Positions 32,545 through 40,907 of a stretch of 64,000 nucleotides of DNA are shown here, in pieces (the first letter of the stretch is position 1; every line of letters starts with the position of its first letter). The stretch spans positions 9,548,001 to 9,612,000 of the forward strand of contig NZ_CP107905.1 in the NCBI RefSeq assembly GCF_036014015.1. The letters run 5' to 3'. A program made the position numbers and the translations under genes. Source of the DNA: Streptomyces sp. NBC_00457 (GTDB taxonomy: Bacteria; Actinomycetota; Actinomycetes; Streptomycetales; Streptomycetaceae). The notes under the pieces are model-generated. The model was not told the DNA's origin. It did not search any database and saw only the letters and a list, made by a program, of their open reading frames with translations.

Positions 32545-33759
32545 CTACCGGACTTCGGCCTCGACGGCCTGGACGGGGGTGTAGACGGAGTTCTTCTGCG
32601 CGCTCTCCTCCACCGCGGCGAGCACCCGCTGCACCTGCAGACCGTCGGCGAACGACGGCATCGGATCGGCGCCGGACGCGATGGCCTCGACCAGGTCGCG
32701 GGCCTGGTGGGCGAAGGTGTGCTCGTAGCCGAGCGCGTGGCCCGGCGGCCACCAGCCCTCCAGGTACGGGTGCTCGGGCTCGGTGACGACGATCCTGCGG
32801 AAGCCGGCCGTGGTGGCGGGCTCCCGTTGGTCGTGGAAGGACAGCTCGTTGAGCCGCTCGAGGTCGAAGGCGAGCGAACCGAACTCGCCGTTCACCTCCA
32901 GCCGCAGGCCGTTCTTGCGCCCCGACGCCATCCGGGTCGCCTCGAACACGGCGAGCGCCCCGGAGGAGAATCGGCCGGTGAAGACGGCAGCGTCGTCGAC
33001 GGTCACCGGCCCGCGCCGGGTGCCGCCGGAAGCGGTCAGGCCCGAGGAGGCACCGTCGAGGCGGGGGCGCTCCTTGACGAAGGTCTCCGTCTGGGCGGAG
33101 ACGCCGACCAGCGCCTCACCCGTCAGGTATTGGGCGAGGTCCACGATGTGCGCGCCGAGGTCGCCGAGCGCCCCCGACCCCGCGTGCTCTCGCTGCAACC
33201 GCCACGTCAGCGGGAAGTTGGGGTCGACCAGCCAGTCCTGGAGGTAGCTGACCCGCACATGGCGCAGCGTGCCGAGCCTGCCGTCGCCGATGAGTCGACG
33301 GGCGAAGGTGAGGGCCGGCACACGCCGGTAGTTGAAGCCCACCATGGCCAACTGCCCACGCGAACGGGCCGCTTCGGCGGCCGCGACCATGGCCTCCGCC
33401 TCGGCGACCGAATTGGCCAGCGGCTTCTCGCACAGCACGTGCTTGCCCGCCTCCAGCGCCGCGATCGCGATCTCCGCGTGGCTGTCGCCCGGTGTGCAGA
33501 TGTCGACGAGTTGCACGTCGTCGCGGGCGATGAGGGCACGCCAGTCGGTCTCCGCCGCGGCCCAGCCGTGCTTGTCGGCCGCCGCCCGCACGGCGTGCGC
33601 GTCGCGGCCGGCGATCGCGGCCAGGACCGGCCGCAGCGGCAGGTCGAACACGTGCCCTACGGTGCGCCACCCTTGTGAGTGCGCGGCGCCCATGAACGCG
33701 TAGCCGACCATGCCCACGCCGAGTGCCGGCGGTGCCGTCCGACTGTCACTCTGTTCCAT
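32545..33759 (-). CDS. Gfo/Idh/MocA-family sugar dehydrogenase
   Basis: A 404-residue NAD(P)-dependent oxidoreductase. The Rossmann start is [18 protein letters not shown]. The family motif CEKPLANS has its catalytic-site lysine. The second domain contains [31 protein letters not shown] with the conserved Asp/His, and an [15 protein letters not shown] strand. It probably oxidises a ring hydroxyl of a sugar or inositol taken up by the adjoining transporter. ATG at 33759 follows GAGGAGGAAT, a strong site. A stem-loop separates it from the binding-protein gene upstream. Confidence 0.92.
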   Translation of the reverse strand: MEQSDSRTAPPALGVGMVGYAFMGAAHSQGWRTVGHVFDLPLRPVLAAIAGRDAHAVRAAADKHGWAAAETDWRALIARDDVQLVDICTPGDSHAEIAIAALEAGKHVLCEKPLANSVAEAEAMVAAAEAARSRGQLAMVGFNYRRVPALTFARRLIGDGRLGTLRHVRVSYLQDWLVDPNFPLTWRLQREHAGSGALGDLGAHIVDLAQYLTGEALVGVSAQTETFVKERPRLDGASSGLTASGGTRRGPVTVDDAAVFTGRFSSGALAVFEATRMASGRKNGLRLEVNGEFGSLAFDLERLNELSFHDQREPATTAGFRRIVVTEPEHPYLEGWWPPGHALGYEHTFAHQARDLVEAIASGADPMPSFADGLQVQRVLAAVEESAQKNSVYTPVQAVEAEVR

Positions 33760-33812
33760 ACGGATTCCTCCTCGTCGGAGTGTCACTGACTCATCGGTGT
33801 GCTCGTGGGACA

Positions 33813-33835
33813 CCAGGGCCTGCGCCAGGCCCTGG
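33813..33835 (-). terminator. Intercistronic stem-loop after the binding-protein gene
   Basis: A perfect 10-bp stem, CCAGGGCCTG (33813-33822) with CAGGCCCTGG (33826-33835) and a 3-base loop, lies between the binding-protein stop and the dehydrogenase start. Such hairpins after binding-protein genes usually protect the 5' mRNA segment or cause partial termination, giving more binding protein than downstream enzymes. Confidence 0.7.
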
Positions 33836-33848
33836 GTGCCCGGACCGG

Positions 33849-34898
33849 TCAGATGAAGCCGGTAGGCAGGTACTGGTCGACGTTGTCCTTGGTGACCACG
33901 GCCGAGTAGAGGGTCAGCGAGGACGGGATCTCGAACTCGGCGAGGCCGCCGACGCCCTTGCCCTGGCCGAGGGCCCGGGCGAGATCGATGGCGGAGGCGG
34001 CCATCGTGGGCGGGTACAGGACAGTCGCCTTGAGCACGCTGTTGTCGGCCTTGATGGCGTCCATCGCGGACTTGGCACCCGCGCCGCCGACCATCAGGAA
34101 GTCGTCGCGGCCGGCCTGGTCGATGGCGCGCAACGCGCCGACGCCCTGGTCGTCGTCGTGGTTCCACAGCGCGTCGAACTGGGACTGGGCCTGGAGGAGT
34201 TGGGCCATCTTGGCCTGACCGGACTCGACCGTGAAGTCGGCCGCCTGGCGCGCGACCTTGCGGATGTTGGGGTAGTTCTTCAGGGCGTCGTCGAAGCCCT
34301 TGGTGCGCTGCTGCGTCAGTTCCAGGTTGTCGAGGCCGGCGAGTTCGACGACCTTGGCGTTCTTCTTGCCCTTGAGCTGTTCGCCGATGTAGTGGCCGGC
34401 GTTGAGGCCCATGCCGTAGTTGTCGCCGCCGATCCAGCAGCGGTACGCCTGCGGGGAGGCGAAGACGCGGTCCAGGTTGATGACGGGGATGCCCGCCCTC
34501 ATGGCCTGCAGACCGACCTGGGTGAGGGCCTTGCCGTCGGCTGGCAGGATCACCAGGACGTCGACCTTCTTGTTGATCAGCGTCTGGATCTGGCCGATCT
34601 GCTGGGCGGTGTCGTTGGAACCCTCGGTGATCTCCAGCGTGACGTCGGAGTACTTCTTCGCACGCGACTTGGCGTTGTCGTTGATGGCGTTGAGCCAGCC
34701 GTGGTCGGCTTGGGGGCCGGCGAAGCCGATGGTGACGGCCTTGCCGGGCTTGTCGTCCGCGACCGGGGCGGCGTTGTCCGCGGCCTGTTCCTGGTTCTTG
34801 GGTTCATTGCTGGTGCAGGCCGTCAGCAGCGCGCCGGCGGAAACGGCTGCGGTGCCGAACAGCAGTGCTCTGCGGCTGGTGGCGGGGGTTCTTGCCAT
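33849..34898 (-). CDS. Ribose-type ABC transporter sugar-binding lipoprotein
   Basis: A 349-residue type I periplasmic binding protein (RbsB/XylF-like). The N-terminus carries TSRRALLFG and the lipobox LTAC, so it is a lipoprotein, perhaps Tat-exported. The mature part has VTIGFAGPQADHGWLNAI, VDVLVILPADGKAL, GIPVINLDRVF, GGDNYGMGLNAGHYIG and the ELAGLDNLE loop typical of pentose/hexose binders. With the ATPase and permease upstream it forms a complete importer. The aromatic and acidic pocket residues cannot fix the sugar. Confidence 0.92.
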   Translation of the reverse strand: MARTPATSRRALLFGTAAVSAGALLTACTSNEPKNQEQAADNAAPVADDKPGKAVTIGFAGPQADHGWLNAINDNAKSRAKKYSDVTLEITEGSNDTAQQIGQIQTLINKKVDVLVILPADGKALTQVGLQAMRAGIPVINLDRVFASPQAYRCWIGGDNYGMGLNAGHYIGEQLKGKKNAKVVELAGLDNLELTQQRTKGFDDALKNYPNIRKVARQAADFTVESGQAKMAQLLQAQSQFDALWNHDDDQGVGALRAIDQAGRDDFLMVGGAGAKSAMDAIKADNSVLKATVLYPPTMAASAIDLARALGQGKGVGGLAEFEIPSSLTLYSAVVTKDNVDQYLPTGFI

Positions 34899-35001
34899 GG
34901 CGGATCGACCCTTCGACTGGGCGGTGTGCGTCAGATGGACGAAGTGGGGGTGCCGGACGGGCGGTGTCAGGGGCAGCCGTCCGGCGGTGCGCTGCTTGGC
35001 G

Positions 35002-36033
35002 TCAGGCGTCGCCGCCGTGCAGCGAGCGGCGCTGGACCAGGACGGCGGCGACGATGATGGCGCCCTTCGCGATCTGCTGGACAGCGGTCTCGAGGTTGTT
35101 CAGGGCGAAGATGTTGGTGATCGTGGTGAATACCAGGACACCGAGGACGGAGCCGACGATGGTGCCGCGGCCGCCGCTGAGCAGGGTGCCGCCGATGATC
35201 GCCGCAGCGATGGCGTCCAGCTCGTAGAGGTTGCCGTTGGTGTTCTGACCCGAGCCGGCGAGCACGATCAGCATGAACGCGGCGATTCCGCAGCACAGTC
35301 CGGACAGCAGGTACAGGTACAGGCGCTGTCGGCGGACGTCGATGCCGGCGAGGCGTGCCGCTTCCGCGTTGCCGCCGACCGCGACGGTGCGACGGCCGAA
35401 GGTGGTCCGGTTGAGCAGCAGCCAGCCGATGACGGTGACGGCGGCGAAGATCAGGACGAGGGGCGGGATGCCGAGGACGTAGGAGGCCTTGGTGCCGAGG
35501 TCGAGCACCGATGGGACGGCCACGACCTGGGTGCTGCCGTCCGTGATCTGCAACGCCAGGCCTCGGGCCGAGGCGAGCATGGCCAGCGTTGCGATGAACG
35601 GCACCATCCTGCCGTAGGCGATCAGCAGACCGTTCACCAGCCCGCAGCCCACACCGACGATCACGGCGGTGAAGAGGATGCCCGCGAAGCCGAACTCCTG
35701 CGTGGCCACGGTCGTCGCCCACACCGAGGCGAGCGCCACCATCGCGCCGACCGACAGATCGATCCCACCGCTGGTGATGACGAACGTCATTCCGACGGTG
35801 ACGACACCGATCACGGACGCCTGGGTGAGGACGAGCTGCAGATTGCTGGTCGCCAGGAATTCGTCCGGTGCGGTGATCCCACCGACCGCGACGAGGACGG
35901 CCAGGACTCCGAGCAAGGACAGCGTGCGCACGTCCCACCGCAGTCCGAGTCGGCGCGAACTTTCCTGCTCTCCCGCGGACTTGGCGGCAGACGTCGGCGC
36001 ATCCTTCTGCGCCGCGGTGGCCGGCTGCGTCAT
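35002..36033 (-). CDS. Ribose-type ABC transporter permease
   Basis: A 343-residue RbsC-like permease with about ten helices. It has the family signature VTVGMTFVITSGGIDLSVGAMVALASV, then AYGRMVPFIATLAML, GGNAEAARLAGIDV and IIGGTLLSGGRGTIVGSVLG. Its start overlaps the stop of the ATPase gene by 4 bp (ATGA), which implies translational coupling. The protein would form a homodimeric channel with the ATPase at 36030-37553. Confidence 0.92.
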   Translation of the reverse strand: MTQPATAAQKDAPTSAAKSAGEQESSRRLGLRWDVRTLSLLGVLAVLVAVGGITAPDEFLATSNLQLVLTQASVIGVVTVGMTFVITSGGIDLSVGAMVALASVWATTVATQEFGFAGILFTAVIVGVGCGLVNGLLIAYGRMVPFIATLAMLASARGLALQITDGSTQVVAVPSVLDLGTKASYVLGIPPLVLIFAAVTVIGWLLLNRTTFGRRTVAVGGNAEAARLAGIDVRRQRLYLYLLSGLCCGIAAFMLIVLAGSGQNTNGNLYELDAIAAAIIGGTLLSGGRGTIVGSVLGVLVFTTITNIFALNNLETAVQQIAKGAIIVAAVLVQRRSLHGGDA

Positions 36034-37553
36034 GGCGTCAGGCTCCCTTCCATCACAAGATCGAGTACACGGTGCTCGTCGAGCTCCCGGGCGTCCGCGG
36101 TGTGCACGACGCTGCCTTCACGGAGCACCAGCACCCGGTCGGCGAGACCCAGGACTTCGGGCACCTCACTGGACACGAGAAGTACGGCCAGGCCTTCGTC
36201 GGCCAGCCTGCGAATCACTGCGTAAAGCTCCGCCCGAGCGCCGATGTCGACACCCCTGGTCGGCTCGTCCAGCAGCAGCACCTTGCAGCCTCGCAAGAGC
36301 CAGCGTGCGAGCACCGCCTTCTGCTGGTTGCCGCCGGACAGGGTCCTGATCGCGGCATCGGGATTGTCCGGCCGAAGGGACAGTTCCCGAACCGCCTGGT
36401 GCGCCGCGGCTCGCTCGGCACGCCGGTCGATCCAGCCCGCGCGGGCGAACCGGGACAGGGTGGAGACCGACACGTTGCTGCTGACGGACTCCAGCATCAG
36501 CAGGCCCTGTGCCTTGCGTTCCTCGGGCGCGAGGCCGATGCCGGCACGGACGGCGGCACGGACACTTCCGGGGCGCAAGGGGGTGCCTTCGACGAGGACA
36601 CGACCGCCGTCGGGCTTGCGAGCCCCGTAGATCGTCTCCAGGATCTCGCTGCGCCCGGACCCGACGAGCCCGGCGAGGCCGACGATCTCTCCGGGCCGCA
36701 GCTCCAGATCGACCGGCGCGAACTCCCCTCGCCGGCTCAGCCCTTCGACCTTCAGCACCGGCTCTCTCTCCGCGGCGAACCCTGCCTCGGGCCGCTCGGG
36801 GAAGACGTACTCCACATTCCGCCCGGTCATCAGGGCCACGACTTCATGGGTTGGCGTCGACTTGGCAGGCAGCCCGCCCGCGACCGAACGGCCCTCCTTG
36901 AGGACCGTGACCCGGTCGCCGATGCGGCGGATCTCCTCAAGACGGTGGGAGATGTAGATGACGGCGACCCCCTCGGCCGTCAGGTCGCCCACGATCCTGA
37001 AGAGGTTGTCCACCTCTTCGGGGTCGAGCGCCGCCGACGGCTCGTCCATCACGATCAACCGGACGTCGTGGGACAGCGCGCGGGCCATGGAGACGATCTG
37101 CTGCTGCGCCGCGGACAGCTCGCCGACGAGTCGCGTCGGATCGATCTCCGAGTGCCCCAGACGTTGCAGCAACTGCGCGGTCGCTGTTCGGGCGGCGGAG
37201 CCGCGCACGACGAATCCTGCTGAGGTGGGTTCGTGCCCCAGGAAGACGTTCTCGGCGACGGACAGCCCCTCGATCAGATCGAGTTCCTGGTAGATGGTGG
37301 CGATGCCCAGACGCATGGCGGCGATCGGTGACCCGAAGGTCACGGGCTCGCCCTGCCAGGTGATCTCACCGCCGTCGGGCTGGTGGGCTCCGGCGATCAC
37401 TTTGATCAAAGTGGACTTGCCGGCGCCGTTCTGGCCGAGGAGGCAATGGACTTCACCGGCCTGGACCTCCAGGTCCACACCGTCCAGGGCGCGGACGCCG
37501 GGGAACGACTTGGTGATGCCGGACATGGTGAGCAGGGGTGGTTGTGGTGCCAT
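36030..37553 (-). CDS. Ribose-type ABC transporter ATPase (two ABC domains)
   Basis: A 507-residue RbsA/MglA-type protein with tandem ABC domains. Domain 1 has Walker A GQNGAGKST, signature LSAAQQQ and Walker B LIVMDEPSAAL. Domain 2 has the degenerate GLVGSGRSE loop, signature LSGGNQQK and VLLLDEPTRGVD. This arrangement, with a weakened second Walker A, is typical of the subfamily. ATG at 37553 (MAPQPPLL) has GAGGGG upstream. It is the first gene of the transporter operon, and the regulator ends 399 bp before it. Confidence 0.93.
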   Translation of the reverse strand: MAPQPPLLTMSGITKSFPGVRALDGVDLEVQAGEVHCLLGQNGAGKSTLIKVIAGAHQPDGGEITWQGEPVTFGSPIAAMRLGIATIYQELDLIEGLSVAENVFLGHEPTSAGFVVRGSAARTATAQLLQRLGHSEIDPTRLVGELSAAQQQIVSMARALSHDVRLIVMDEPSAALDPEEVDNLFRIVGDLTAEGVAVIYISHRLEEIRRIGDRVTVLKEGRSVAGGLPAKSTPTHEVVALMTGRNVEYVFPERPEAGFAAEREPVLKVEGLSRRGEFAPVDLELRPGEIVGLAGLVGSGRSEILETIYGARKPDGGRVLVEGTPLRPGSVRAAVRAGIGLAPEERKAQGLLMLESVSSNVSVSTLSRFARAGWIDRRAERAAAHQAVRELSLRPDNPDAAIRTLSGGNQQKAVLARWLLRGCKVLLLDEPTRGVDIGARAELYAVIRRLADEGLAVLLVSSEVPEVLGLADRVLVLREGSVVHTADARELDEHRVLDLVMEGSLTP

Positions 37554-37951
37554 GAAGGATCCCCTCGGCGGGTGTGGTCCGTGAGCGGGCAGGCTGGACA
37601 GGGTGGTTCGGGTGTGTGGGCAGCTCTGGTGAGCCCAGTGGCGTCGTGTGCGCCGGGGCGTGGCAGGGCAGGGGCGGAGGCCTGATGGCCTGGCAACCAT
37701 GAGCGGTGGCAGTCGGCCGACGGCGACATGCGCTGGCTACGGCGGCGCTGGAGATGTTGCTGGAGGTGTTGCGAGGGCGCCATGGGGTGCTGCGGCGCGA
37801 TGGGTGTGCGGTATCGCCAGTGGGGTTGCGGTGATGCTTGGTTGGAGTGACGCCACGGGGTTTTGGCGTGACCTCACTGGGGTTGCGGAGTGACGCCACA
37901 GGGTTGTCGTGGCGCGAGTCGTGGTCCGTTGCCGACGGGGTCGGGCAGCGG
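37554..37951. other. Gene-free promoter region with short direct repeats
   Basis: No credible gene is present in these 398 bases. Repeated words cluster at 37818-37905: GGAGTGACGCCAC(G/A)GGGTT occurs twice, and CA(G/C)TGGGGTTGCGG occurs twice, all about 270-350 bases upstream of the ATPase start. They could be regulator sites for the transporter operon. The shared 25-bp palindrome is not found here. Confidence 0.5.
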
Positions 37952-39142
37952 TCAGGCCGGTGAGAAGACGTGGTCGCTGATGAGGCGGGCCGCGCCAATG
38001 GCTCCGGCTGCCGGTCCCAACTCACCCAGCACAATCGGTAGGTTGCCCGTGGCCAGCGGCAACGACTGCCGGTACACCTGGGTCCGAACACTGGCCAGCA
38101 AGGTGTGCCCGAGGCCGGTCACGCCGCCGCCGATCACCACCAGTCCCGGATTGAAGAAGCTGACAAGCCCGGCGATGACCTGCCCCAGACGTTTCCCGCC
38201 CTCACGGATGAGCTCCAGAGCCACCGCGTCCCCTGCTGCCGCGGCAGCCGAGACGTCCGCGGCTGTCAGGCGTCCCGCTGTCTCGAGCCGGGAAGCAAGC
38301 TCCACCGACCGGCCCTCGCGTCCGGCCTGCTCCGCGTCAGCGGCCAAGGCGGCACCGCTGAAGTGGGCCTCCAGGCAGCCCCGGTTGCCGCACACACACG
38401 CGCGCCCTCCCGGTTCCACCTGGATATGTCCGATGTCACCGGCACTGCCGGTCGTGCCGCGGTAGACGGTGCCGCCGACGACGATGCCGCAGCCGATGCC
38501 GGTGCCGATCTTGACGCAGAGGAAGTCGCCCACGGAACGGGCGACGCCCGCGTGCTGCTCCCCCATCGCCATCAGGTTCACGTCGTTGTCGACCATGACC
38601 GGGCAGCCGAGTTCCTGGCTGAGGGCCTCCCGTACGGGGAAGCCGTCCCAGCCCGGCATGATCGGTGGCGCGACCGGCACGCCCTCGGGGTAGCGGACCG
38701 GTCCCGGGACGCCGATGCCGGCGCCGTCGAAGCCCTCCGCCAGCCCCGTGGCCCTCAACTTGGCTGCCATGGCGAGGACTTGCTCGAAGACCGCGACCGG
38801 GCCCTCCCGCACGTCCATGGGCTGGTTGAGATGGCCCAGGACCTCCAACTCCGCGTTCGTCACGGCGACATCGATCGATGTGGCGCCGATGTCGACACCG
38901 AGGAAACGCAGCGTCGGCGCGAGCCGGATGTTGTGAGACCGCCGACCACCACGGGAGGGGGCCAGCCCGTCCGCGACAACCAGCCCGGTCTCCAGCAGCC
39001 GGTCCACCTCCACGGCCAGTTTGGACCGTGACAGTTCGACCTGATCACCCATCTGGGCGCGAGAGTTGGACCCGTTGTCACGCAGCAGACGAAGCAGTCG
39101 TGCCTGATGCGCGTTCTCAGGTCGAGCAGTCATCCGTCGCAC
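37952..39142 (-). CDS. ROK-family transcriptional regulator
   Basis: A 396-residue regulator. An N-terminal winged helix (about 10-65, ARLLRLLRDNGSNSRAQMGDQVELSRSKLAVEVDRLL) precedes a ROK sugar-kinase-like domain with the ATP-loop remnant LGVDIGATSIDVAV. The sugar-site motif is GVPGPVRYPEG, and the zinc motif CVCGNRGCLEAHFSG is complete. ROK repressors sense a sugar and control uptake and catabolic genes. GTG at 39142 has AGGAG at 6 bases; ATG at 39133 is the alternative. It lies upstream of the sugar ABC operon on the same strand and has the shared palindrome in its own promoter region. Confidence 0.9.
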   Translation of the reverse strand: MRRMTARPENAHQARLLRLLRDNGSNSRAQMGDQVELSRSKLAVEVDRLLETGLVVADGLAPSRGGRRSHNIRLAPTLRFLGVDIGATSIDVAVTNAELEVLGHLNQPMDVREGPVAVFEQVLAMAAKLRATGLAEGFDGAGIGVPGPVRYPEGVPVAPPIMPGWDGFPVREALSQELGCPVMVDNDVNLMAMGEQHAGVARSVGDFLCVKIGTGIGCGIVVGGTVYRGTTGSAGDIGHIQVEPGGRACVCGNRGCLEAHFSGAALAADAEQAGREGRSVELASRLETAGRLTAADVSAAAAAGDAVALELIREGGKRLGQVIAGLVSFFNPGLVVIGGGVTGLGHTLLASVRTQVYRQSLPLATGNLPIVLGELGPAAGAIGAARLISDHVFSPA

Positions 39143-39274
39143 GATCGCTCCTCTCCCCTCACCCACGTCTGGGGACCCTTGCACCTGTCTTGCACCGTCT
39201 GCGTCGTCAGGCTCTCAGAGAGGAACGTAACAATGATTTTCCAGAGTGGGAAGTACTTACGCGGGAAAGCGTGC

Positions 39275-39299
39275 AACTTTTTCCACATGCAGGACAAAG
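39275..39299. promoter_or_regulatory. Shared 25-bp imperfect palindrome, site B (ROK promoter)
   Basis: AACTTTTTCC, six bases, then AGGACAAAG, matching site A at every position except in the six-base centre and one flanking base. It lies 133-157 bases upstream of the ROK start. The rest of the gap 39143-39439 shows no gene. Confidence 0.65.
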
Positions 39300-39439
39300 T
39301 CTGGGCGGAATCGTCTCGTGGTGCCGCGGGCCGGCTTCGACGGTGCCGGTCGGTTCGAGCGACTGGGGCGGGTCAGCGTCCTCCCACCACTGGGAGCCGC
39401 TGTTGACGACGGCGGTATCCCCGCAGGTCGCGAACTCGG

Positions 39440-39730
39440 CGCTGGCTGGCACCCGCTCGGTCGAGCTGGAGAGCCGGCCGCCGTCGGCTGACGTGTGAGC
39501 ACTGCTGTACCAGCTCCGGCCCGAAGGCTTCCGTCGGCGCGACGACCCGCCAGGACTGGGGGCAGGTCATCACGCACATCGCCGAACTCGACATCCCCGC
39601 CGCGCGGTTCATCGGCAGCGGGCCGACCCTCACCCCGTACCTGCCGCCATACATCGACTACGCCCTCGACCTCGGGCTCCGGGTGGAGGTGTACGCCAAT
39701 CGCACCCATATCCGGCCCGCACCGGTGATG
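39440..39730 (+). pseudogene. Remnant of a radical SAM gene
   Basis: A frame-shifted fragment: VELESRPP in one frame, then LTCEHCCTSSGP in another. The latter corresponds to the iron-sulfur region of radical SAM proteins (normally CxxxCxxC followed by Y.(S/G)SGP). It continues through TRQDWGQVITHIAELDIPAA, FIGSGPTLTPYLPPYIDYAL and LGLRVEVYANRTHIRP, the equivalent of the FIGGEPTLHP...GLxVEVxSNLxHV segment of peptide-modifying radical SAM enzymes. The start, the complete cysteine motif and the C-terminal half are missing. The change of GGEP to GSGP would also disable SAM binding. Confidence 0.6.
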
Positions 39731-39771
39731 GCCTTCCAGCGGCCCGGGGAGCTACCGACGCACCCGCGACA

Positions 39772-39975
39772 ACGGTGAGGCCGGCTGGAGCGGTCGCGGA
39801 GCCAGTCAAGGCCTTCTTCCTGGTAGCGCCGCTGCCACATGTAAAAGCAGTTCCGGCTGATCCCGCAGTACCGGCAGGTCGGTGAGATGTTTCCTCTCGA
39901 TTCCTCGGCGTGGCGCAGGACCGCCAGGCGTCGCTGGTCTTGGCGTTCCTGCTGCACTCTGACTGAAGGGGGCAT
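39772..39975 (-). pseudogene. N-terminal fragment of an IS481-type transposase
   Basis: 68 codons with a helix-turn-helix of the IS481/IS3 kind: LAVLRHAEESRGNISPTCRY, CGISRNCFYMWQRRYQEEG and LDWLRDRSSRPHR. The similarity ends abruptly at about 39772, where the radical SAM remnant from the other strand abuts. The DDE catalytic domain is absent. Confidence 0.65.
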
Positions 39976-40117
39976 GCCAGATCTCCGCGGCGATCGGAGA
40001 CCCAGGTGTCAACACCGTCCGGCAGTCTTCTACCTAGGTCTCCGCCTTCGGCACCACGACTCTGGAGCCACCGCTTGCCCGCGTACGCCCCGCCCGCGGC
40101 CAACCCCGTGACCGGAC

Positions 40118-40270
40118 GCCTTCCGCCCCAAGCGGGCCACCGTCCGGTCCTACGGCCTGGGTGCCGACCCGACAGCGATCCTGCTGAAGTGCCTGGCCGA
40201 CCCCGCCGCCCACGGCTTGGAGCCCGACCTGAACGACCGCGTGCGGGTTCGCGGTTCGGGGGAGAGCTGA
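40118..40270 (+). pseudogene. Remnant of a PP-loop (adenine nucleotide alpha hydrolase-like) gene
   Basis: 51 codons containing VRSYGLGADPTAILLKCLADPA. This corresponds to the SYGLGVDSTAILLRWL nucleotide-binding loop of PAPS-reductase-like PP-loop proteins that are common on actinomycete mobile DNA. The essential SxGxDS serine is lost (ADPT), and the frame ends soon after. No start or remaining domain is present. The flanking bases 39976-40117 and 40271-40509 show no other recognisable gene. Confidence 0.5.
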
Positions 40271-40509
40271 CGTGAGGTCAGCACACCCCCGGACCCGGCT
40301 CGTACCAGGGAAGCCGGCCCAAAGGGGCGTCCCTGCCTTCCGGGGCGCGCAAGCGCTCTTCGCGACACTGTGTAACCACGCCTCAATGCCATCGGGTCAG
40401 GTGAAGCGCAACCGCGCAGCGGGGCGGCCGGCGCCGAGTCGACACGCCACCAATCCCGTGCTGGTTCCGTGCTGACTTCGAGGGCCGGAATCATGGAAAG
40501 CCGCAGGTC

Positions 40510-40620
40510 CTAGCTCCGATCGAATGAGTTGTCGTACCACTCGATGGTGGTGCCGATGAGGCTGGCGGCGACGATGCGACGAAGGTTCGCGGGTGGTGGA
40601 GCGGACACTGCGGAGGCCAT
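40510..40620 (-). pseudogene. 5' fragment of an MHS transporter gene
   Basis: 36 codons. The first 30 (MASAVSAPPPANLRRIVAAS, then LIGTTIEWYD) repeat the start of the transporter gene at 24245-25630, and six unrelated codons then lead to TAG. The ribosome site GAGGAAG is retained. The protein breaks in the first membrane helix and cannot be a transporter. Confidence 0.85.
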
Positions 40621-40745
40621 GTGCGCCACTTCCTCGTGTGCGGTGGGGACGGGTACGTGTTGGCACACCGTAGGAACAGGCAGTTCAAGGGCACATGTGG
40701 TGGGGCGACATAGTTCGGGGCGTGGCTATGCGTCGGGCCGCCATG
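40529..40745. repeat. Direct repeat, copy 2: MHS gene start and promoter
   Basis: This is the second copy of 25535-25750, in the same orientation. Identity is high across the promoter (GGGACGGGTACGTGTT, GGGCACATGTGGTGGG, ACATAGTTCGGGG) and lower in the first codons. The region from 40746 to the IS256 end shows no gene. Confidence 0.85.
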
Positions 40746-40907
40746 TCCGCTCGAGGAGGGGCGCCTGAAAGGTTTGGAGAGGGGCGAAATGAATGCTGTC
40801 CGCGAAGCGGAGTTGAGGGTGCCGCGGGGGTTGCGTCCAGGGAGATGGTGTACGGGTTCGACCTGATCCGGGGGTTTGCTCCGGCATCGGGATTGTGCCC
40901 GCATAGA

